From positions 91,952-155,951 of the forward strand of contig NZ_PIPK01000007.1 of assembly GCF_003987335.1 (NCBI RefSeq): DNA of 64,000 bases. Reading direction: 5' to 3'. Origin of the DNA: Aliidiomarina maris. Its GTDB lineage: Bacteria; Pseudomonadota; Gammaproteobacteria; Enterobacterales; Alteromonadaceae. Both the position numbers and the translations under genes were made by a program. Below the pieces are notes generated by a model. It worked only from the letters and a program-made list of their open reading frames with translations, was not told where the DNA came from and ran no database searches. Below, one piece after another: positions 10,892 through 19,390 of this stretch (the stretch's first letter is position 1; the number at the start of each line of letters is the position of its first letter).

Positions 10892-11364
10892 ACCAAATAC
10901 CAATGACAGTGGGCGGTGCGGAAGCACTGCGCACTGAATTAAAACGTTTGAAGCAAGAGGACCGTCCGCGCATTATTCAGGCCATCGCTGATGCACGTGA
11001 ACATGGTGATCTGAAAGAAAATGCTGAATACCATGCTGCGCGTGAGCAGCAAGGTTTCTGCGAGGGGCGTATTCAAGAAATTGAAGCTAAGCTATCGAAC
11101 GCGCAAATCATTGATGTCACCAAAATGCCCGATACGGGCAAAGTAGTGTTTGGCGTGACTGTCACCTTATACAACACCAGCACGGACAAAGAGGTGAAGT
11201 ATAAGATTGTCGGTGATGACGAATCAGACATTAAAAACAATTTGGTATCAGTCAATTCACCCATTGCACGGGCGTTAATCGGTAAGCAAGTAGACGATGT
11301 TGCTGTGGTGATTACCCCAGGTGGTGAAGTTGAGTACGAAATCGTCAGCGTTGAATATTTATAG
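10888..11364 (+). CDS. greA: Transcript cleavage factor GreA
   Basis: Binds the RNA polymerase secondary channel and stimulates cleavage of backtracked RNA. It has 158 residues, as in E. coli. The N-terminal coiled coil contains the signature stretch [20 protein letters not shown], whose acidic tip residues act at the polymerase active site, then [12 protein letters not shown]. The C-terminal globular domain ends with [14 protein letters not shown]. Its ATG overlaps the carB stop, and a strong terminator ends the car-gre unit. In E. coli the next gene is yhbY; here two regulators intervene. Confidence 0.97.
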   Translation: MNQIPMTVGGAEALRTELKRLKQEDRPRIIQAIADAREHGDLKENAEYHAAREQQGFCEGRIQEIEAKLSNAQIIDVTKMPDTGKVVFGVTVTLYNTSTDKEVKYKIVGDDESDIKNNLVSVNSPIARALIGKQVDDVAVVITPGGEVEYEIVSVEYL

Positions 11365-11400
11365 TTGTATACGTATTCAGTGACGCAAGCGCGAATTAAA

Positions 11401-11424
11401 AAAGAGCCGAAAGGCTCTTTTTTT
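11401..11424. terminator. Terminator after greA
   Basis: AAAGAGCC (11401-11408), tetraloop GAAA and GGCTCTTT (11413-11420) form a perfect stem followed by T residues. A-rich sequence on the left side lets it act on both strands, so it may also end the minus-strand regulator gene. Confidence 0.88.
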
Positions 11425-11489
11425 GTGTGCTCTGCAAGCTAATCATCGCACTTATGACCCCACAAAAGCTCAGCCGCTTGATAATTTGG

Positions 11490-11759
11490 CTACTCGCTCT
11501 TCAACTTTGCCAAGAGTTCAGCCCGTTTTAACTGCCGCGCATCGACTTGAGAACTGGCATGGTAAGCGGGTACATCAGGGAAAACTTCCTCTAAGCTTTT
11601 ATCCAAAGCCTTGGCGATTGCCTCAGCCACATAGAGTGAACGTGCCTTTCGTGCCGCCACTTTCGACAGCAGTGATGGGCTCCTTTCGATCACTTCCGCC
11701 AGCATACTAAAATCGTAGCCACGGGAAGTTAGTCCTTTTTTTATTTGATCTTTAGTCAT
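11490..11759 (-). CDS. Small Ner/Nlp-like helix-turn-helix DNA-binding protein
   Basis: 89-residue predicted regulator resembling phage Mu Ner and bacterial Nlp proteins. The first 65 residues fit a helix-turn-helix fold: MTKDQIKKGLTSRGYDFSML, then a turn at ERSPSLLSKVAARKARS, then a helix AEAIAKALDKSLEEVFPDVP, where the final EEVFP is typical of this family. The basic tail has no recognised domain. It is divergent from the CI-like gene at 11874, sharing a 114-bp control region. No Shine-Dalgarno precedes the ATG; a palindrome TATGTATTTACATA begins 2 bp upstream. The role as a transcription regulator is inferred from family resemblance; the target genes are unknown. Confidence 0.72.
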   Translation of the reverse strand: MTKDQIKKGLTSRGYDFSMLAEVIERSPSLLSKVAARKARSLYVAEAIAKALDKSLEEVFPDVPAYHASSQVDARQLKRAELLAKLKSE

Positions 11760-11873
11760 TTATGTATTTACATAGCAATGGATTGGAGTTCATATCTGAG
11801 CTCATTCGGGTATTCATTCTGGAGTTCAAAAAAGACCTCAAATGAAGATTAAATATTATTCAAATGAAAACTT
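11760..11873. promoter_or_regulatory. Divergent control region with operator-like repeats
   Basis: Three repeat classes are visible in 114 bp: the palindrome TATGTATTTACATA (11761-11774) directly before the minus-strand start; the direct repeat TGGAGTTCA at 11784-11792 and 11820-11828 (36-bp period); and the direct repeat TCAAATGAA at 11838-11846 and 11860-11868 (22-bp period, about two helical turns). The last pair flanks a possible -10 box TATTAT (11854-11859) for the plus-strand gene. Neither flanking gene has a Shine-Dalgarno, and the predicted leaders are very short. Operator function is inference. Confidence 0.55.
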
Positions 11874-12404
11874 ATGACAAATAAAACACAAGCGCCCGTT
11901 AAAAGCAAGCCAGCAGAGGCTTCATTAGCAGAATACATGGAAAAGTTGGGGCGCATTTCCGGCGAGAAAAAGACCGCAGGTATTCTTCGTTGGATGGGGG
12001 TAAGCTCGTCGAGTTACTCGAATTGGGTCCGGCGGGGCACGATTCCCTATAAAACCTTAGTCAATGTGTTGCTCGAGCGAAATATATCGCTGAATTGGTT
12101 TTTCGCGCCTTATTCGCGTTTGCAAGTGCCGGTGATCACGAGTGAGCAAACGCAGGAGAAAGCCCAGACCTATCGCGGGCAGTTGCAACAAGCCAAAGAA
12201 AATAGTGCTGGTTTTATGCAGGCTTACGCCGATTGTGAGTCTTTACTACAGCGCTATGGCGTGGCTCAAACCACCGCCAATATGCAAATCCTGTTGGATA
12301 TGCACCTGCGTGTTAACGAAGGCGTGGTAAACCGTGAAGATGTGTTGGAACATTTAGCGCAAACATTACTAAATATTCAGAATGGGCAAGCGCAGTCACG
12401 TTAA
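11874..12404 (+). CDS. Phage CI-like helix-turn-helix repressor without peptidase domain
   Basis: 176-residue predicted DNA-binding protein. Residues about 17-80 match the CI-repressor helix-turn-helix family of P2-like phages: LAEYMEKLGRISGEKKTAGI, then WMGVSSSSYSNWVRRGTIPY, then LLERNISLNWFFAPYSR. Residues 85-176 are Gln- and Glu-rich and probably helical, perhaps for oligomerisation. There is no LexA/S24 self-cleavage domain, so SOS-type inactivation by autocleavage is unlikely. It pairs divergently with the Ner-like gene, and no other phage gene is nearby. A DNA-binding role is well supported by the motif; repression and targets are inferred. Confidence 0.72.
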   Translation: MTNKTQAPVKSKPAEASLAEYMEKLGRISGEKKTAGILRWMGVSSSSYSNWVRRGTIPYKTLVNVLLERNISLNWFFAPYSRLQVPVITSEQTQEKAQTYRGQLQQAKENSAGFMQAYADCESLLQRYGVAQTTANMQILLDMHLRVNEGVVNREDVLEHLAQTLLNIQNGQAQSR

Positions 12405-12420
12405 GCGCTGCGGATACAAA

Positions 12421-12452
12421 AAAAGGCGAACCTTTGCAGGGTTCGCCTTTTT
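12421..12452. terminator. Bidirectional terminator between the CI-like gene and yhbY
   Basis: AAAAGGCGAACC (12421-12432) pairs with GGTTCGCCTTTT (12440-12451) around TTTGCAG. A and T tracts on the two sides suit both converging genes. Confidence 0.88.
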
Positions 12453-12470
12453 GCGTTTACACGCTAGCCA

Positions 12471-12776
12471 TTAGCGCGGTAATTTAATCGTCGGTTGCTG
12501 CGCAGGGCGATACAGGATCAAGGTTTTACCAATGGTTTGTACCAAGCTTGCTTTGACTTCGCGACAAATGGCCTCGGCAATCGCCGTGCGCAGCTCTCGC
12601 TCATCGGTAGGCACTTTAACCTTGATCAGCTCATGGTGTTCCAAAGCACCGTCAATTTCTGCTACCACGCCCTCAGTAAGCCCGTTAGCACCTAACAACA
12701 CCACTGGCTTGAGCGGGTGGGCTAAGCTTTTTAGGTGCTGCTTTTGTTTGTTATTTAGTTCAATTGCATCTGTCAT
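12471..12776 (-). CDS. yhbY: YhbY, CRM-domain RNA-binding ribosome assembly protein
   Basis: Small RNA-binding protein of the CRM family associated with pre-50S ribosomal particles. It has 101 residues. The CRM signature is the motif LLGANGLTEGVVAEIDGAL with its GxxG-type loop, followed by LIKVKV and the conserved helix-strand pattern. E. coli YhbY is similar in size. It is divergent from rlmE, another 23S rRNA factor, exactly as in enterics, so the neighbourhood supports a 50S assembly role. Confidence 0.92.
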   Translation of the reverse strand: MTDAIELNNKQKQHLKSLAHPLKPVVLLGANGLTEGVVAEIDGALEHHELIKVKVPTDERELRTAIAEAICREVKASLVQTIGKTLILYRPAQQPTIKLPR

Positions 12777-12917
12777 GCAGTCATTTTCCTTATAAAGTGC
12801 TGGGAAATGGCCTGCTTATTACCGGTTTCCCTTGATTTTGGTGTATTCTAACGCCATCTAACGATGTGAGCTAGTGAATCTCGGGATTTGTCCGAAAATT
12901 GAAAATGATGAGAGAGC
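12777..12917. promoter_or_regulatory. Divergent promoter region of yhbY and rlmE
   Basis: 141 bp of AT-rich sequence separates the two divergent starts. TTACCG followed 17 bp later by TGTATT could serve rlmE, but the match is weak and no single promoter can be fixed by eye. Confidence 0.4.
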
Positions 12918-13547
12918 ATGGGTAAGAAGAAGCGCAGTGCCAGTAGTCGCCGATGGCTAAAAGAACACTTTGACGATCAATACGTACAAAAGGCACAAAA
13001 GCGTGGCTTGCGTTCACGTGCCGTATTTAAGTTGGAAGAGGTTCAGCAGCGAGACCGAATTTTAAAGCCCGGACAGACTGTGGTTGACTTAGGTGCTGCC
13101 CCAGGTGGTTGGTCACAGTTGGTGGTGGATATTCAGCAAGGCAGTGGTCAGGTCATTGCTTGTGATATTTTACCGATGGACCCAATCGCGGGTGTCGATT
13201 TCCTTGAAGGGGACTTTCGCGAAGAAGCCGTTTTAAATGCATTATTAAACCGCATCGGCGGCGCCAACGTAGATGTAGTATTGTCCGATATGGCGCCCAA
13301 CATGAGTGGTAACCAAACGGTTGATCAGGCGCGCTCCATGTATTTGGTTGAGCTCGCATTAGATATGTGTCATCAAGTGTTAAAACCGAACGGTAGTTTT
13401 GTGGTCAAAGTGTTTCAAGGTGAAGGCTTTGACCCTTTTCTCGCCAACGTAAGGGCAGCGTTTAACAGTGTCAAGGTACGCAAGCCTGATTCATCCCGTG
13501 CACGTTCACGGGAAGTGTTCTTGGTGGCGAGTGGCTATAAAATATAG
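12918..13547 (+). CDS. rlmE: 23S rRNA (uridine-2'-O) methyltransferase RlmE
   Basis: SAM-dependent enzyme that 2'-O-methylates U2552 in the 23S rRNA A loop on assembled 50S subunits. The 209-residue protein carries the SAM motif [14 protein letters not shown] near residue 55, the acidic motif [10 protein letters not shown], and the catalytic K-D-K-E set: the Lys in SRAVFKLEE, the Asp of SDMAP, the Lys of [10 protein letters not shown] and the Glu near the end ([10 protein letters not shown]). It starts with ATG and lies 71 bp before ftsH, the same pair as in E. coli. Confidence 0.96.
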   Translation: MGKKKRSASSRRWLKEHFDDQYVQKAQKRGLRSRAVFKLEEVQQRDRILKPGQTVVDLGAAPGGWSQLVVDIQQGSGQVIACDILPMDPIAGVDFLEGDFREEAVLNALLNRIGGANVDVVLSDMAPNMSGNQTVDQARSMYLVELALDMCHQVLKPNGSFVVKVFQGEGFDPFLANVRAAFNSVKVRKPDSSRARSREVFLVASGYKI

Positions 13548-13618
13548 TAGGCTAAAGACGTTTTGCTGTATGGCTTGTGAGCCGTGCAGCCTAGTCATGT
13601 AATAAAGAGGTAACTGCG

Positions 13619-15571
13619 TTGAGCGATATGGCAAAGAATCTAATCCTTTGGTTAGTCATCGCGGTGGTATTGATGAGTGTCTTCCAAGGTTTTTCACCAG
13701 GCACCAACGATACCCCGACTTACTCGTATAGCGAGTTCGTACGTGATGTGAATCAGGGTCAAATCCGTGAAGTTACGATCGACGGGCGCGTGATAACCGG
13801 CGTTAATCGTAATAACCAACAGTTCAGAACAGTGGGTCCTGCCAACGATCAGAAATTGGTAGACGAGCTGATTGACCGCGGTATCGACGCGCGCTGGAGA
13901 GAGCCAGAAAGCCCAAGCATGCTGGGTACTATCTTTATCTCTTGGTTCCCGATGTTATTGCTCATCGCGGTGTGGATTTTCTTCATGCGCCAGATGCAAG
14001 GCGGTGGCGGTCGCGGTGCGATGTCGTTTGGTAAAAGTAAAGCCAAACTGATGAGCGAAGATCAAGTTAAAACCACATTGGCTGACGTGGCTGGTTGTGA
14101 TGAGGCGAAAGAAGAAGTTGCTGAGCTGGTGGATTACTTACGCGACCCGACCAAATTCCAGAAACTTGGTGGCCGTATTCCAACCGGTGTATTGATGGTG
14201 GGCCCTCCAGGTACGGGTAAAACTTTATTAGCGAAAGCGGTGGCTGGTGAAGCGAAAGTTCCGTTCTTTACAATTTCAGGTTCTGACTTTGTTGAGATGT
14301 TCGTTGGTGTTGGTGCATCACGTGTACGCGACATGTTCGAGCAAGCCAAGAAATCTGCGCCTTGTATTATCTTTATTGACGAAATCGATGCCGTAGGCCG
14401 CCAGCGCGGTGCTGGTTTAGGTGGCGGGCATGATGAGCGCGAGCAAACCCTCAACCAAATGCTGGTCGAAATGGACGGCTTTGAAGGTAATGAAGGTATT
14501 ATCGTGATTGCGGCTACCAACCGACCTGACGTGCTTGACCCTGCGTTGTTACGTCCTGGTCGCTTTGACCGCCAGGTTACCGTTGGTTTACCTGACGTAC
14601 GTGGGCGTGAGCATATTTTGAAAGTTCACATGCGCAAAGTACCTTTAGGAGATGACGTTGAGCCAGCCGTGATTGCACGTGGTACTCCAGGGTTCTCTGG
14701 TGCCGACTTGGCGAACTTAGTCAATGAAGCGGCGTTATTCGCAGCGCGTGAAAATCGCCGTGCGGTAGGTATGAGCGAATTCGAGAAAGCCAAAGACAAG
14801 ATCTTGATGGGGTCTGAGCGTAAGTCGATGGTGATGAGCGAGTCAGAGAAAGAAATGACGGCTTATCATGAAGCTGGCCACGCCATCGTCGGTCGTATTG
14901 TGCCTGAGCATGACCCTGTGTATAAAGTATCGATCATTCCACGTGGTCGCGCGCTGGGTGTTACCATGTACTTGCCTGAACAAGATCGCGTCAGTCATAG
15001 CAAGCAACATTTAGAAAGTATGTTGTCGAGCCTGTTTGGTGGCCGTATCGCTGAGCAAATTATTTATGGCGATGAGAAAGTAACGACCGGTGCTTCCAAC
15101 GACATTGAACGCGCAACCGATATCGCGCGTAAAATGGTGACTCAGTGGGGCTTATCGAGCAAAATGGGGCCATTGCTATATGCTGAAGAAGAGGGCCAAG
15201 TATTCTTGGGCCGCTCTGTGGCACAAAACAAGCAAATGTCTGATGAGACGATGCGCGCGATTGATGCGGAAATCCGCTCGTTAATCGATAAAAACTATGA
15301 TCGTGCGAAGCAGATCTTAGAAGACAATGTAGACATTCTGCATTCGATGAAAGATGCGTTGATGAAGTACGAAACCATTGATGCAGCGCAAATCGATGAC
15401 TTAATGGCGCGCCGTGAAGTTCGTCCACCGCAGGACTGGCAAGACGTTGATAGTGACGTACCGCCATCAGGACCAACATCGACGGACGGTAAGAAGAAGC
15501 CACGTAAGAAGGCCGATTCGCCTGACGGCTCGTTGGATTTAAACAACCCTGACGAGTCACCAGCCAAATAA
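13619..15571 (+). CDS. ftsH: ATP-dependent zinc metalloprotease FtsH
   Basis: Membrane-bound hexameric AAA+ protease that degrades damaged membrane proteins, LpxC and sigma-32. It has 650 residues. Two membrane segments (about 7-22 and 105-123) bracket a periplasmic loop. Walker A GPPGTGKT, Walker [13 protein letters not shown], the second region of homology [19 protein letters not shown] and the zinc motif HEAGH are all present. I chose TTG at 13619 because AGAGG lies 8 nt upstream; an ATG at 13628 matching the E. coli N-terminus (MAKNLILWL) would be 17 nt away. A terminator follows. Confidence 0.98.
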   Translation: MSDMAKNLILWLVIAVVLMSVFQGFSPGTNDTPTYSYSEFVRDVNQGQIREVTIDGRVITGVNRNNQQFRTVGPANDQKLVDELIDRGIDARWREPESPSMLGTIFISWFPMLLLIAVWIFFMRQMQGGGGRGAMSFGKSKAKLMSEDQVKTTLADVAGCDEAKEEVAELVDYLRDPTKFQKLGGRIPTGVLMVGPPGTGKTLLAKAVAGEAKVPFFTISGSDFVEMFVGVGASRVRDMFEQAKKSAPCIIFIDEIDAVGRQRGAGLGGGHDEREQTLNQMLVEMDGFEGNEGIIVIAATNRPDVLDPALLRPGRFDRQVTVGLPDVRGREHILKVHMRKVPLGDDVEPAVIARGTPGFSGADLANLVNEAALFAARENRRAVGMSEFEKAKDKILMGSERKSMVMSESEKEMTAYHEAGHAIVGRIVPEHDPVYKVSIIPRGRALGVTMYLPEQDRVSHSKQHLESMLSSLFGGRIAEQIIYGDEKVTTGASNDIERATDIARKMVTQWGLSSKMGPLLYAEEEGQVFLGRSVAQNKQMSDETMRAIDAEIRSLIDKNYDRAKQILEDNVDILHSMKDALMKYETIDAAQIDDLMARREVRPPQDWQDVDSDVPPSGPTSTDGKKKPRKKADSPDGSLDLNNPDESPAK

Positions 15572-15580
15572 GCTGATAAG

Positions 15581-15610
15581 AAAGCCCCGTATTGCGGGGC
15601 TTTTTTTTGA
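15581..15610 (+). terminator. Rho-independent terminator after ftsH
   Basis: AAAGCCCCG (15581-15589), loop TATTG, CGGGGCTTT (15595-15603) and a run of T. Confidence 0.9.
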
Positions 15611-15670
15611 CACTTAATATGGCTCTACAACCTTAACCTGTTTTCACTTATTACCGCACAGGACATCGAA

Positions 15671-16483
15671 ATGCGCAAAAAATCGCCACGCACAGCAGTG
15701 ATGGGAATACTCAATGTGACCCCAGATTCATTCTCCGATGGGGGCCAATTTAATCAGCTTGATGCAGCCTTGCGCCAAGCGGAGCAGATGCAAGCAGCCG
15801 GCGCCGAGTGGATTGACATCGGTGGCGAGTCGACGCGACCCGGTGCCGCCGAGGTTGCTTTACAGGCCGAAATTGATCGCGTTATTCCCGTGATTGAAGC
15901 CGTGCGCCAACGCTTCGACATGCAAATCTCCGTTGACACCAGTAAAGCAGGGGTCATGCAAGCAGCGATTCAAGCTGGGGTGGCGATGATTAACGACGTC
16001 CGCGCATTACGTGAACCCGGGGCGCTCGAGGTCGCTGCACAAAGCCAGGTACAGATATGTCTTATGCATATGCAAGGCCAGCCTCGAAGCATGCAAGAGG
16101 CACCCGATTACGATGATGTGGTGTGTGAAGTGAAAGATTTTTTGCAGCAACGCATCGACGCTTGTGTACGTGCAGGCATTGGGCGCGAGCGTTTGTTACT
16201 TGACCCTGGGTTTGGTTTTGGTAAAACTGTGCGCCACAACTATCAATTATTGCAACGTTTACCAGCACTACGTGAATTTGATTTACCTCTGCTGATCGGT
16301 TTATCGCGTAAATCCATGCTTGGGGCCGTCACCGGTCGTGAGGTGGAGGGACGCCTTGCTGCAAGTATTGCAGGCGCAACTATCGCGGCGATGAAAGGGG
16401 CAGATGTGATTCGAGTGCATGACGTTGCAGAAACCGTGGATGCTATACAAGTGGTTCACGCGACTTTAAATGGGGAGTTTTAG
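15671..16483 (+). CDS. folP: Dihydropteroate synthase
   Basis: Condenses p-aminobenzoate with 6-hydroxymethyl-dihydropterin pyrophosphate in folate synthesis; this is the sulfonamide target. The 270-residue TIM-barrel protein begins with the signature [15 protein letters not shown], followed by the second signature [14 protein letters not shown]. The pterin-binding residues lie in [18 protein letters not shown] and [16 protein letters not shown] precedes the ATG. It is 5 bp upstream of glmM; ftsH-folP-glmM is the conserved gammaproteobacterial order. Confidence 0.97.
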   Translation: MRKKSPRTAVMGILNVTPDSFSDGGQFNQLDAALRQAEQMQAAGAEWIDIGGESTRPGAAEVALQAEIDRVIPVIEAVRQRFDMQISVDTSKAGVMQAAIQAGVAMINDVRALREPGALEVAAQSQVQICLMHMQGQPRSMQEAPDYDDVVCEVKDFLQQRIDACVRAGIGRERLLLDPGFGFGKTVRHNYQLLQRLPALREFDLPLLIGLSRKSMLGAVTGREVEGRLAASIAGATIAAMKGADVIRVHDVAETVDAIQVVHATLNGEF

Positions 16484-16488
16484 TTACA

Positions 16489-17820
16489 ATGGGGAAGTAT
16501 TTCGGCACCGATGGTATCCGTGGGCGCGTTGGCAGTGAATTAGTCGCACCCGATTTCGTATTGCGCTTAGGCTGGGCAGCAGGCAAAGTTTTGGCGGCTG
16601 AGGGCAATACCAAGGTGTTAATTGGCAAGGACACGCGCATATCTGGTTATATGCTGGAGTCGGCGCTGGAGGCAGGGCTCTCTGCTGCTGGCGTTAGTGT
16701 TGAGCTTTTAGGTCCAATGCCAACCCCTGCAATCGCTTATCTGACACGCACTTTTCGCGCGTCAGCAGGGATTGTCATCAGTGCGTCGCATAACCCTTAC
16801 TACGACAATGGCATCAAGTTTTTCTCGGATACAGGGCATAAGTTAAGCGACGATTTAGAGGCTCAAATAGAAGCCATGCTCGACAAGCCAATGACGTGTG
16901 TGGAGTCAGAAGCTTTAGGTCGGGCGTCACGGATTACTGACGCTCCTGGTCGTTATATTGAGTTCTGTAAAAGCGTTTGCCCCGGTGACATCTCGTTTGC
17001 GGGGCTCAAAATTGTGGTCGATTGTGCACATGGCGCGACGTATCACATTGCGCCTTCGGTATTTCGTGAGCTTGGTGCCGAAGTTATCAGTATTGGTACG
17101 AAACCAGATGGCTTGAATATCAACCACCAATGCGGAGCGACTCACTTAGACGCACTGACCCAAGCCGTGCTTGAGCACAAAGCGGATGTCGGTATCGCCT
17201 TAGACGGTGATGGCGACCGAATTATGATGGTGGATGAACAAGGTCGCGTGGTAGATGGCGATGAGATTGTGTATGCACTGGCTAAGCAAGCGTTGCTAAA
17301 CGGCACCTTGGAAGGTGGTGTGGTGGGTACCTTGATGAGCAATATGGGGCTGGAACTCGCATTGCGTGACCTAGGCATTCCATTTACGCGCGCCAAAGTG
17401 GGCGATCGCCATGTGATGGAGGCCTTACGCGATAATGCTTGGAGTATTGGCGGTGAGAACTCCGGGCATGTGATCAACTTGCAATATCACAGCACTGGCG
17501 ATGGCATTATTGCCGGTGTACAAATACTCAGCGCAATGCTTCGTAAGAAGTGCTCGCTACGCGCCTTGCTCGAGGGAATGACCAAGCTACCGCAGGTGTT
17601 GGTGAATGTACAATACAATGGTAAGCAGGACCCATTACAGGCGCCTAATGTACGTTCTGCGGTGACTGAGGTTGAGGCTGCGTTGAAAGGTGAGGGGCGA
17701 GTATTACTACGTAAATCAGGCACTGAACCGCTGATTCGAGTCATGGTCGAGGGGCGTAATGAGAAAACCGTACGTGCTTTTGCCCAGCAAATCGCATCGG
17801 AAGTCAGCGCGGCTGTTTAA
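16489..17820 (+). CDS. glmM: Phosphoglucosamine mutase
   Basis: Interconverts glucosamine-6-phosphate and glucosamine-1-phosphate on the way to UDP-GlcNAc for peptidoglycan and LPS. It has 443 residues. The phosphoserine active site is in [18 protein letters not shown] (Ser near residue 102), the metal-binding loop is ALDGDGDR, the sugar-recognition loop GGENSGHV, and the C-terminal phosphate loop [16 protein letters not shown]. It is probably cotranscribed with folP and ended by a terminator at 17841. Confidence 0.98.
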   Translation: MGKYFGTDGIRGRVGSELVAPDFVLRLGWAAGKVLAAEGNTKVLIGKDTRISGYMLESALEAGLSAAGVSVELLGPMPTPAIAYLTRTFRASAGIVISASHNPYYDNGIKFFSDTGHKLSDDLEAQIEAMLDKPMTCVESEALGRASRITDAPGRYIEFCKSVCPGDISFAGLKIVVDCAHGATYHIAPSVFRELGAEVISIGTKPDGLNINHQCGATHLDALTQAVLEHKADVGIALDGDGDRIMMVDEQGRVVDGDEIVYALAKQALLNGTLEGGVVGTLMSNMGLELALRDLGIPFTRAKVGDRHVMEALRDNAWSIGGENSGHVINLQYHSTGDGIIAGVQILSAMLRKKCSLRALLEGMTKLPQVLVNVQYNGKQDPLQAPNVRSAVTEVEAALKGEGRVLLRKSGTEPLIRVMVEGRNEKTVRAFAQQIASEVSAAV

Positions 17821-17840
17821 GCCTCAATATCAAGTTGGTT

Positions 17841-17867
17841 AAAGCGCGTACAGCACGCGCTTTTTTT
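17841..17867 (+). terminator. Rho-independent terminator after glmM
   Basis: AAAGCGCGT (17841-17849), loop ACAGC, ACGCGCTTT (17855-17863) and a seven-T run. Confidence 0.9.
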
Positions 17868-17878
17868 ATGGGAATAGC

Positions 17879-17907
17879 TTGTATCTTGCAGGCAGGTTAG
17901 GTACTAT
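17879..17907 (+). promoter_or_regulatory. Predicted sigma-70 promoter of tpiA
   Basis: TTGTAT (17879-17884), a 17-bp spacer and TACTAT (17902-17907) fit a sigma-70 promoter just after the glmM terminator, about 35 bp before tpiA. Confidence 0.6.
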
Positions 17908-17948
17908 CGCTGCCGCTTGAAACGAGGGAATAACCAAGGAACTACAGC

Positions 17949-18704
17949 ATGCGCCAATCGTTAGTGATTGCAAACTGGAAGTTAAATGGTGATTTGGCTT
18001 TACTTGATTCTATGATGAACGGGTTAAGTAGCCAAACTGGATATGTAGCCGATGTGGTCATCTGTCCGCCTGCGGTGTATCTGGCTGCCATGCAGCAGCG
18101 TAGCCTCGCGACAGCAACAGATTCTTTTAAACTTCACGTCGGTGCGCAAAACTGCAGTGAGCACACACAAGGTGCTTTTACTGGTGAGCTAGCGCCACAG
18201 ATGTTACGTGAAGTGGGTTGTGAATACGTTATTTTGGGACACTCAGAACGACGTAACTTGTACGCAGAAACTGACGCGCTGATTGCGCAAAAAGTCGCAA
18301 CTGCGCAACAGCAGCAACTCAAAGTAGTATTATGTGTAGGCGAAAGCTTAGAACAGCGTGAGCAAGGCCAAACCCTGGATGTGGTGACGGCGCAGATTGC
18401 AGCGGTGTTGGCAGCAGATGTAGACGCCAGCCAGTTAATTATTGCCTATGAACCTGTTTGGGCGATTGGCACTGGTAAAACTGCGACCCCCGAGCAAGCA
18501 CAAGAAGTGCATGCCGCGATTAGACAGTTTTTAAACCAACACAGCGGTGTTGGTGAACACATTGCTTTGTTGTACGGAGGCAGTGTGAAAGCAGACAACG
18601 CAGCAGTGTTATTCGCCCAGCCAGACATCGATGGCGGTCTGATCGGCGGCGCGAGTCTGGATGTTGAGCAATTTCGCGCCATTTGTAGTGCGGTGAAAGG
18701 ATAA
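17949..18704 (+). CDS. tpiA: Triosephosphate isomerase
   Basis: Glycolytic enzyme interconverting dihydroxyacetone phosphate and glyceraldehyde-3-phosphate. It has 251 residues, the standard size. The N-terminal substrate lysine is in IANWKLNGD, the catalytic His in ILGHSERRN, the catalytic Glu in IAYEPVWAIGTGK with the mobile loop, and the phosphate-binding loops are LYGGSVK and GLIGGASLD. SD AAGGA is 10 nt before the ATG. secG follows after 7 bp, so tpiA-secG-tRNA-Leu appear to be one transcript. Confidence 0.98.
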   Translation: MRQSLVIANWKLNGDLALLDSMMNGLSSQTGYVADVVICPPAVYLAAMQQRSLATATDSFKLHVGAQNCSEHTQGAFTGELAPQMLREVGCEYVILGHSERRNLYAETDALIAQKVATAQQQQLKVVLCVGESLEQREQGQTLDVVTAQIAAVLAADVDASQLIIAYEPVWAIGTGKTATPEQAQEVHAAIRQFLNQHSGVGEHIALLYGGSVKADNAAVLFAQPDIDGGLIGGASLDVEQFRAICSAVKG

Positions 18705-18711
18705 TAGAAGC

Positions 18712-19002
18712 ATGTACGAGATATTTTTAGTGTTATACCTATTATGCGCTATTGCTTTGATTGCAATGATCTTATTGCAACGCGGTAAAGGCGCTGAAAT
18801 GGGCGCGTCATTTGGTTCTGGGGCGTCAAATACGGTATTCGGTTCAAGTGGTTCTGGTAACTTCATGACCCGTACCACCACTATTTTGGCCGTTGCGTTT
18901 TTCCTGCTGAGCCTGATTTTAGGCAACATGGCAGCTGGCGGCAGCCAAGTCCAGGACGATTGGAGCGACCTAAGCGTTCCAACATTACCGGACGATATGT
19001 AA
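18712..19002 (+). CDS. secG: Preprotein translocase subunit SecG
   Basis: Small inner-membrane partner of SecY and SecE that helps SecA-driven export. It has 96 residues with two membrane helices (about 2-22 and 55-72) joined by a Gly/Ser-rich loop containing the family pattern LLQRGKGAEMGASFGSG. The polar tail is short. It is followed 8 bp later by tRNA-Leu, the same secG-leuU arrangement as in E. coli. Confidence 0.96.
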   Translation: MYEIFLVLYLLCAIALIAMILLQRGKGAEMGASFGSGASNTVFGSSGSGNFMTRTTTILAVAFFLLSLILGNMAAGGSQVQDDWSDLSVPTLPDDM

Positions 19003-19010
19003 CAAAATTT

Positions 19011-19097
19011 GCCGAAGTGGTGGAATTGGTAGACACGCCATCTTGAGGGGGTGGTGCTCTTCTGAGCGTACGAGTTCAAGTCTCGTCTTCGGCACCA
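19011..19097 (+). tRNA. tRNA-Leu (anticodon GAG)
   Basis: 87-nt class II tRNA with encoded CCA. Acceptor GCCGAAG pairs with CTTCGGC. The anticodon stem CCATC/GGTGG holds loop TTGAGGG, giving anticodon GAG. A long variable arm and the T loop GTTCAAGT are present. It lies 8 bp after secG and is probably cotranscribed with it. Confidence 0.97.
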
Positions 19098-19137
19098 AAT
19101 AAATTACCCATTTATCAGCATTGTAGCCGTTACGGTG

Positions 19138-19165
19138 TTGAATAAAGCCGCTAGTTCAGTATAAT
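19138..19165 (+). promoter_or_regulatory. Promoter of the tRNA-fMet / rimP-nusA-infB transcript
   Basis: TTGAAT (19138-19143), a 16-bp spacer and a perfect TATAAT (19160-19165) lie 13 bp before the tRNA-fMet gene. This is among the best sigma-70 matches in the window, as expected for an initiator tRNA. Confidence 0.78.
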
Positions 19166-19178
19166 AGTGGCAATCGGA

Positions 19179-19255
<77 letters not shown>

Positions 19256-19278
19256 TTTACAGGGTCCCAGTTTGGTTG

Positions 19279-19309
19279 AAAAGCCCCGACACAGTAAGCG
19301 GGGCTTTTT
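19279..19309 (+). terminator. First terminator after tRNA-fMet
   Basis: AAAAGCCCCG (19279-19288) pairs with CGGGGCTTTT (19299-19308) over ACACAGTAAG and ends in T. It lies between metY and rimP. Confidence 0.85.
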
Positions 19310-19353
19310 GCTATCTGCCCTGTGATGAAGTAAGTTTATCGTCACCAAAAACT

Positions 19354-19375
19354 GGGCTTTTAAGCCCTTTTTTTA
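19354..19375 (+). terminator. Second, short terminator or attenuator just before rimP
   Basis: GGGCTT (19354-19359) and AAGCCC (19362-19367) flank only TT and are followed by a seven-T run. It ends a few bases before the rimP ribosome site (CTGGAGG). With the first terminator it makes a tandem pair that RNA polymerase must read through to reach nusA, unless an unseen promoter intervenes. Confidence 0.65.
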
Positions 19376-19390
19376 TTTCTGGAGGACGCC

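Noticed and set aside
11401..12452. Prophage or genomic island at the CI-like/Ner-like pair
   Set aside because: Only two genes are inserted, flanked by ordinary terminators; no integrase, attachment repeats or phage structural genes are visible.
15060..15560. Long open frame on the minus strand opposite ftsH (166 codons)
   Set aside because: It is a shadow of the ftsH coding frame; no ribosome site or recognisable protein. The same applies to long antisense frames opposite nusA (20155-20643), rimP/nusA (19561-20019) and carB (8095-8553).
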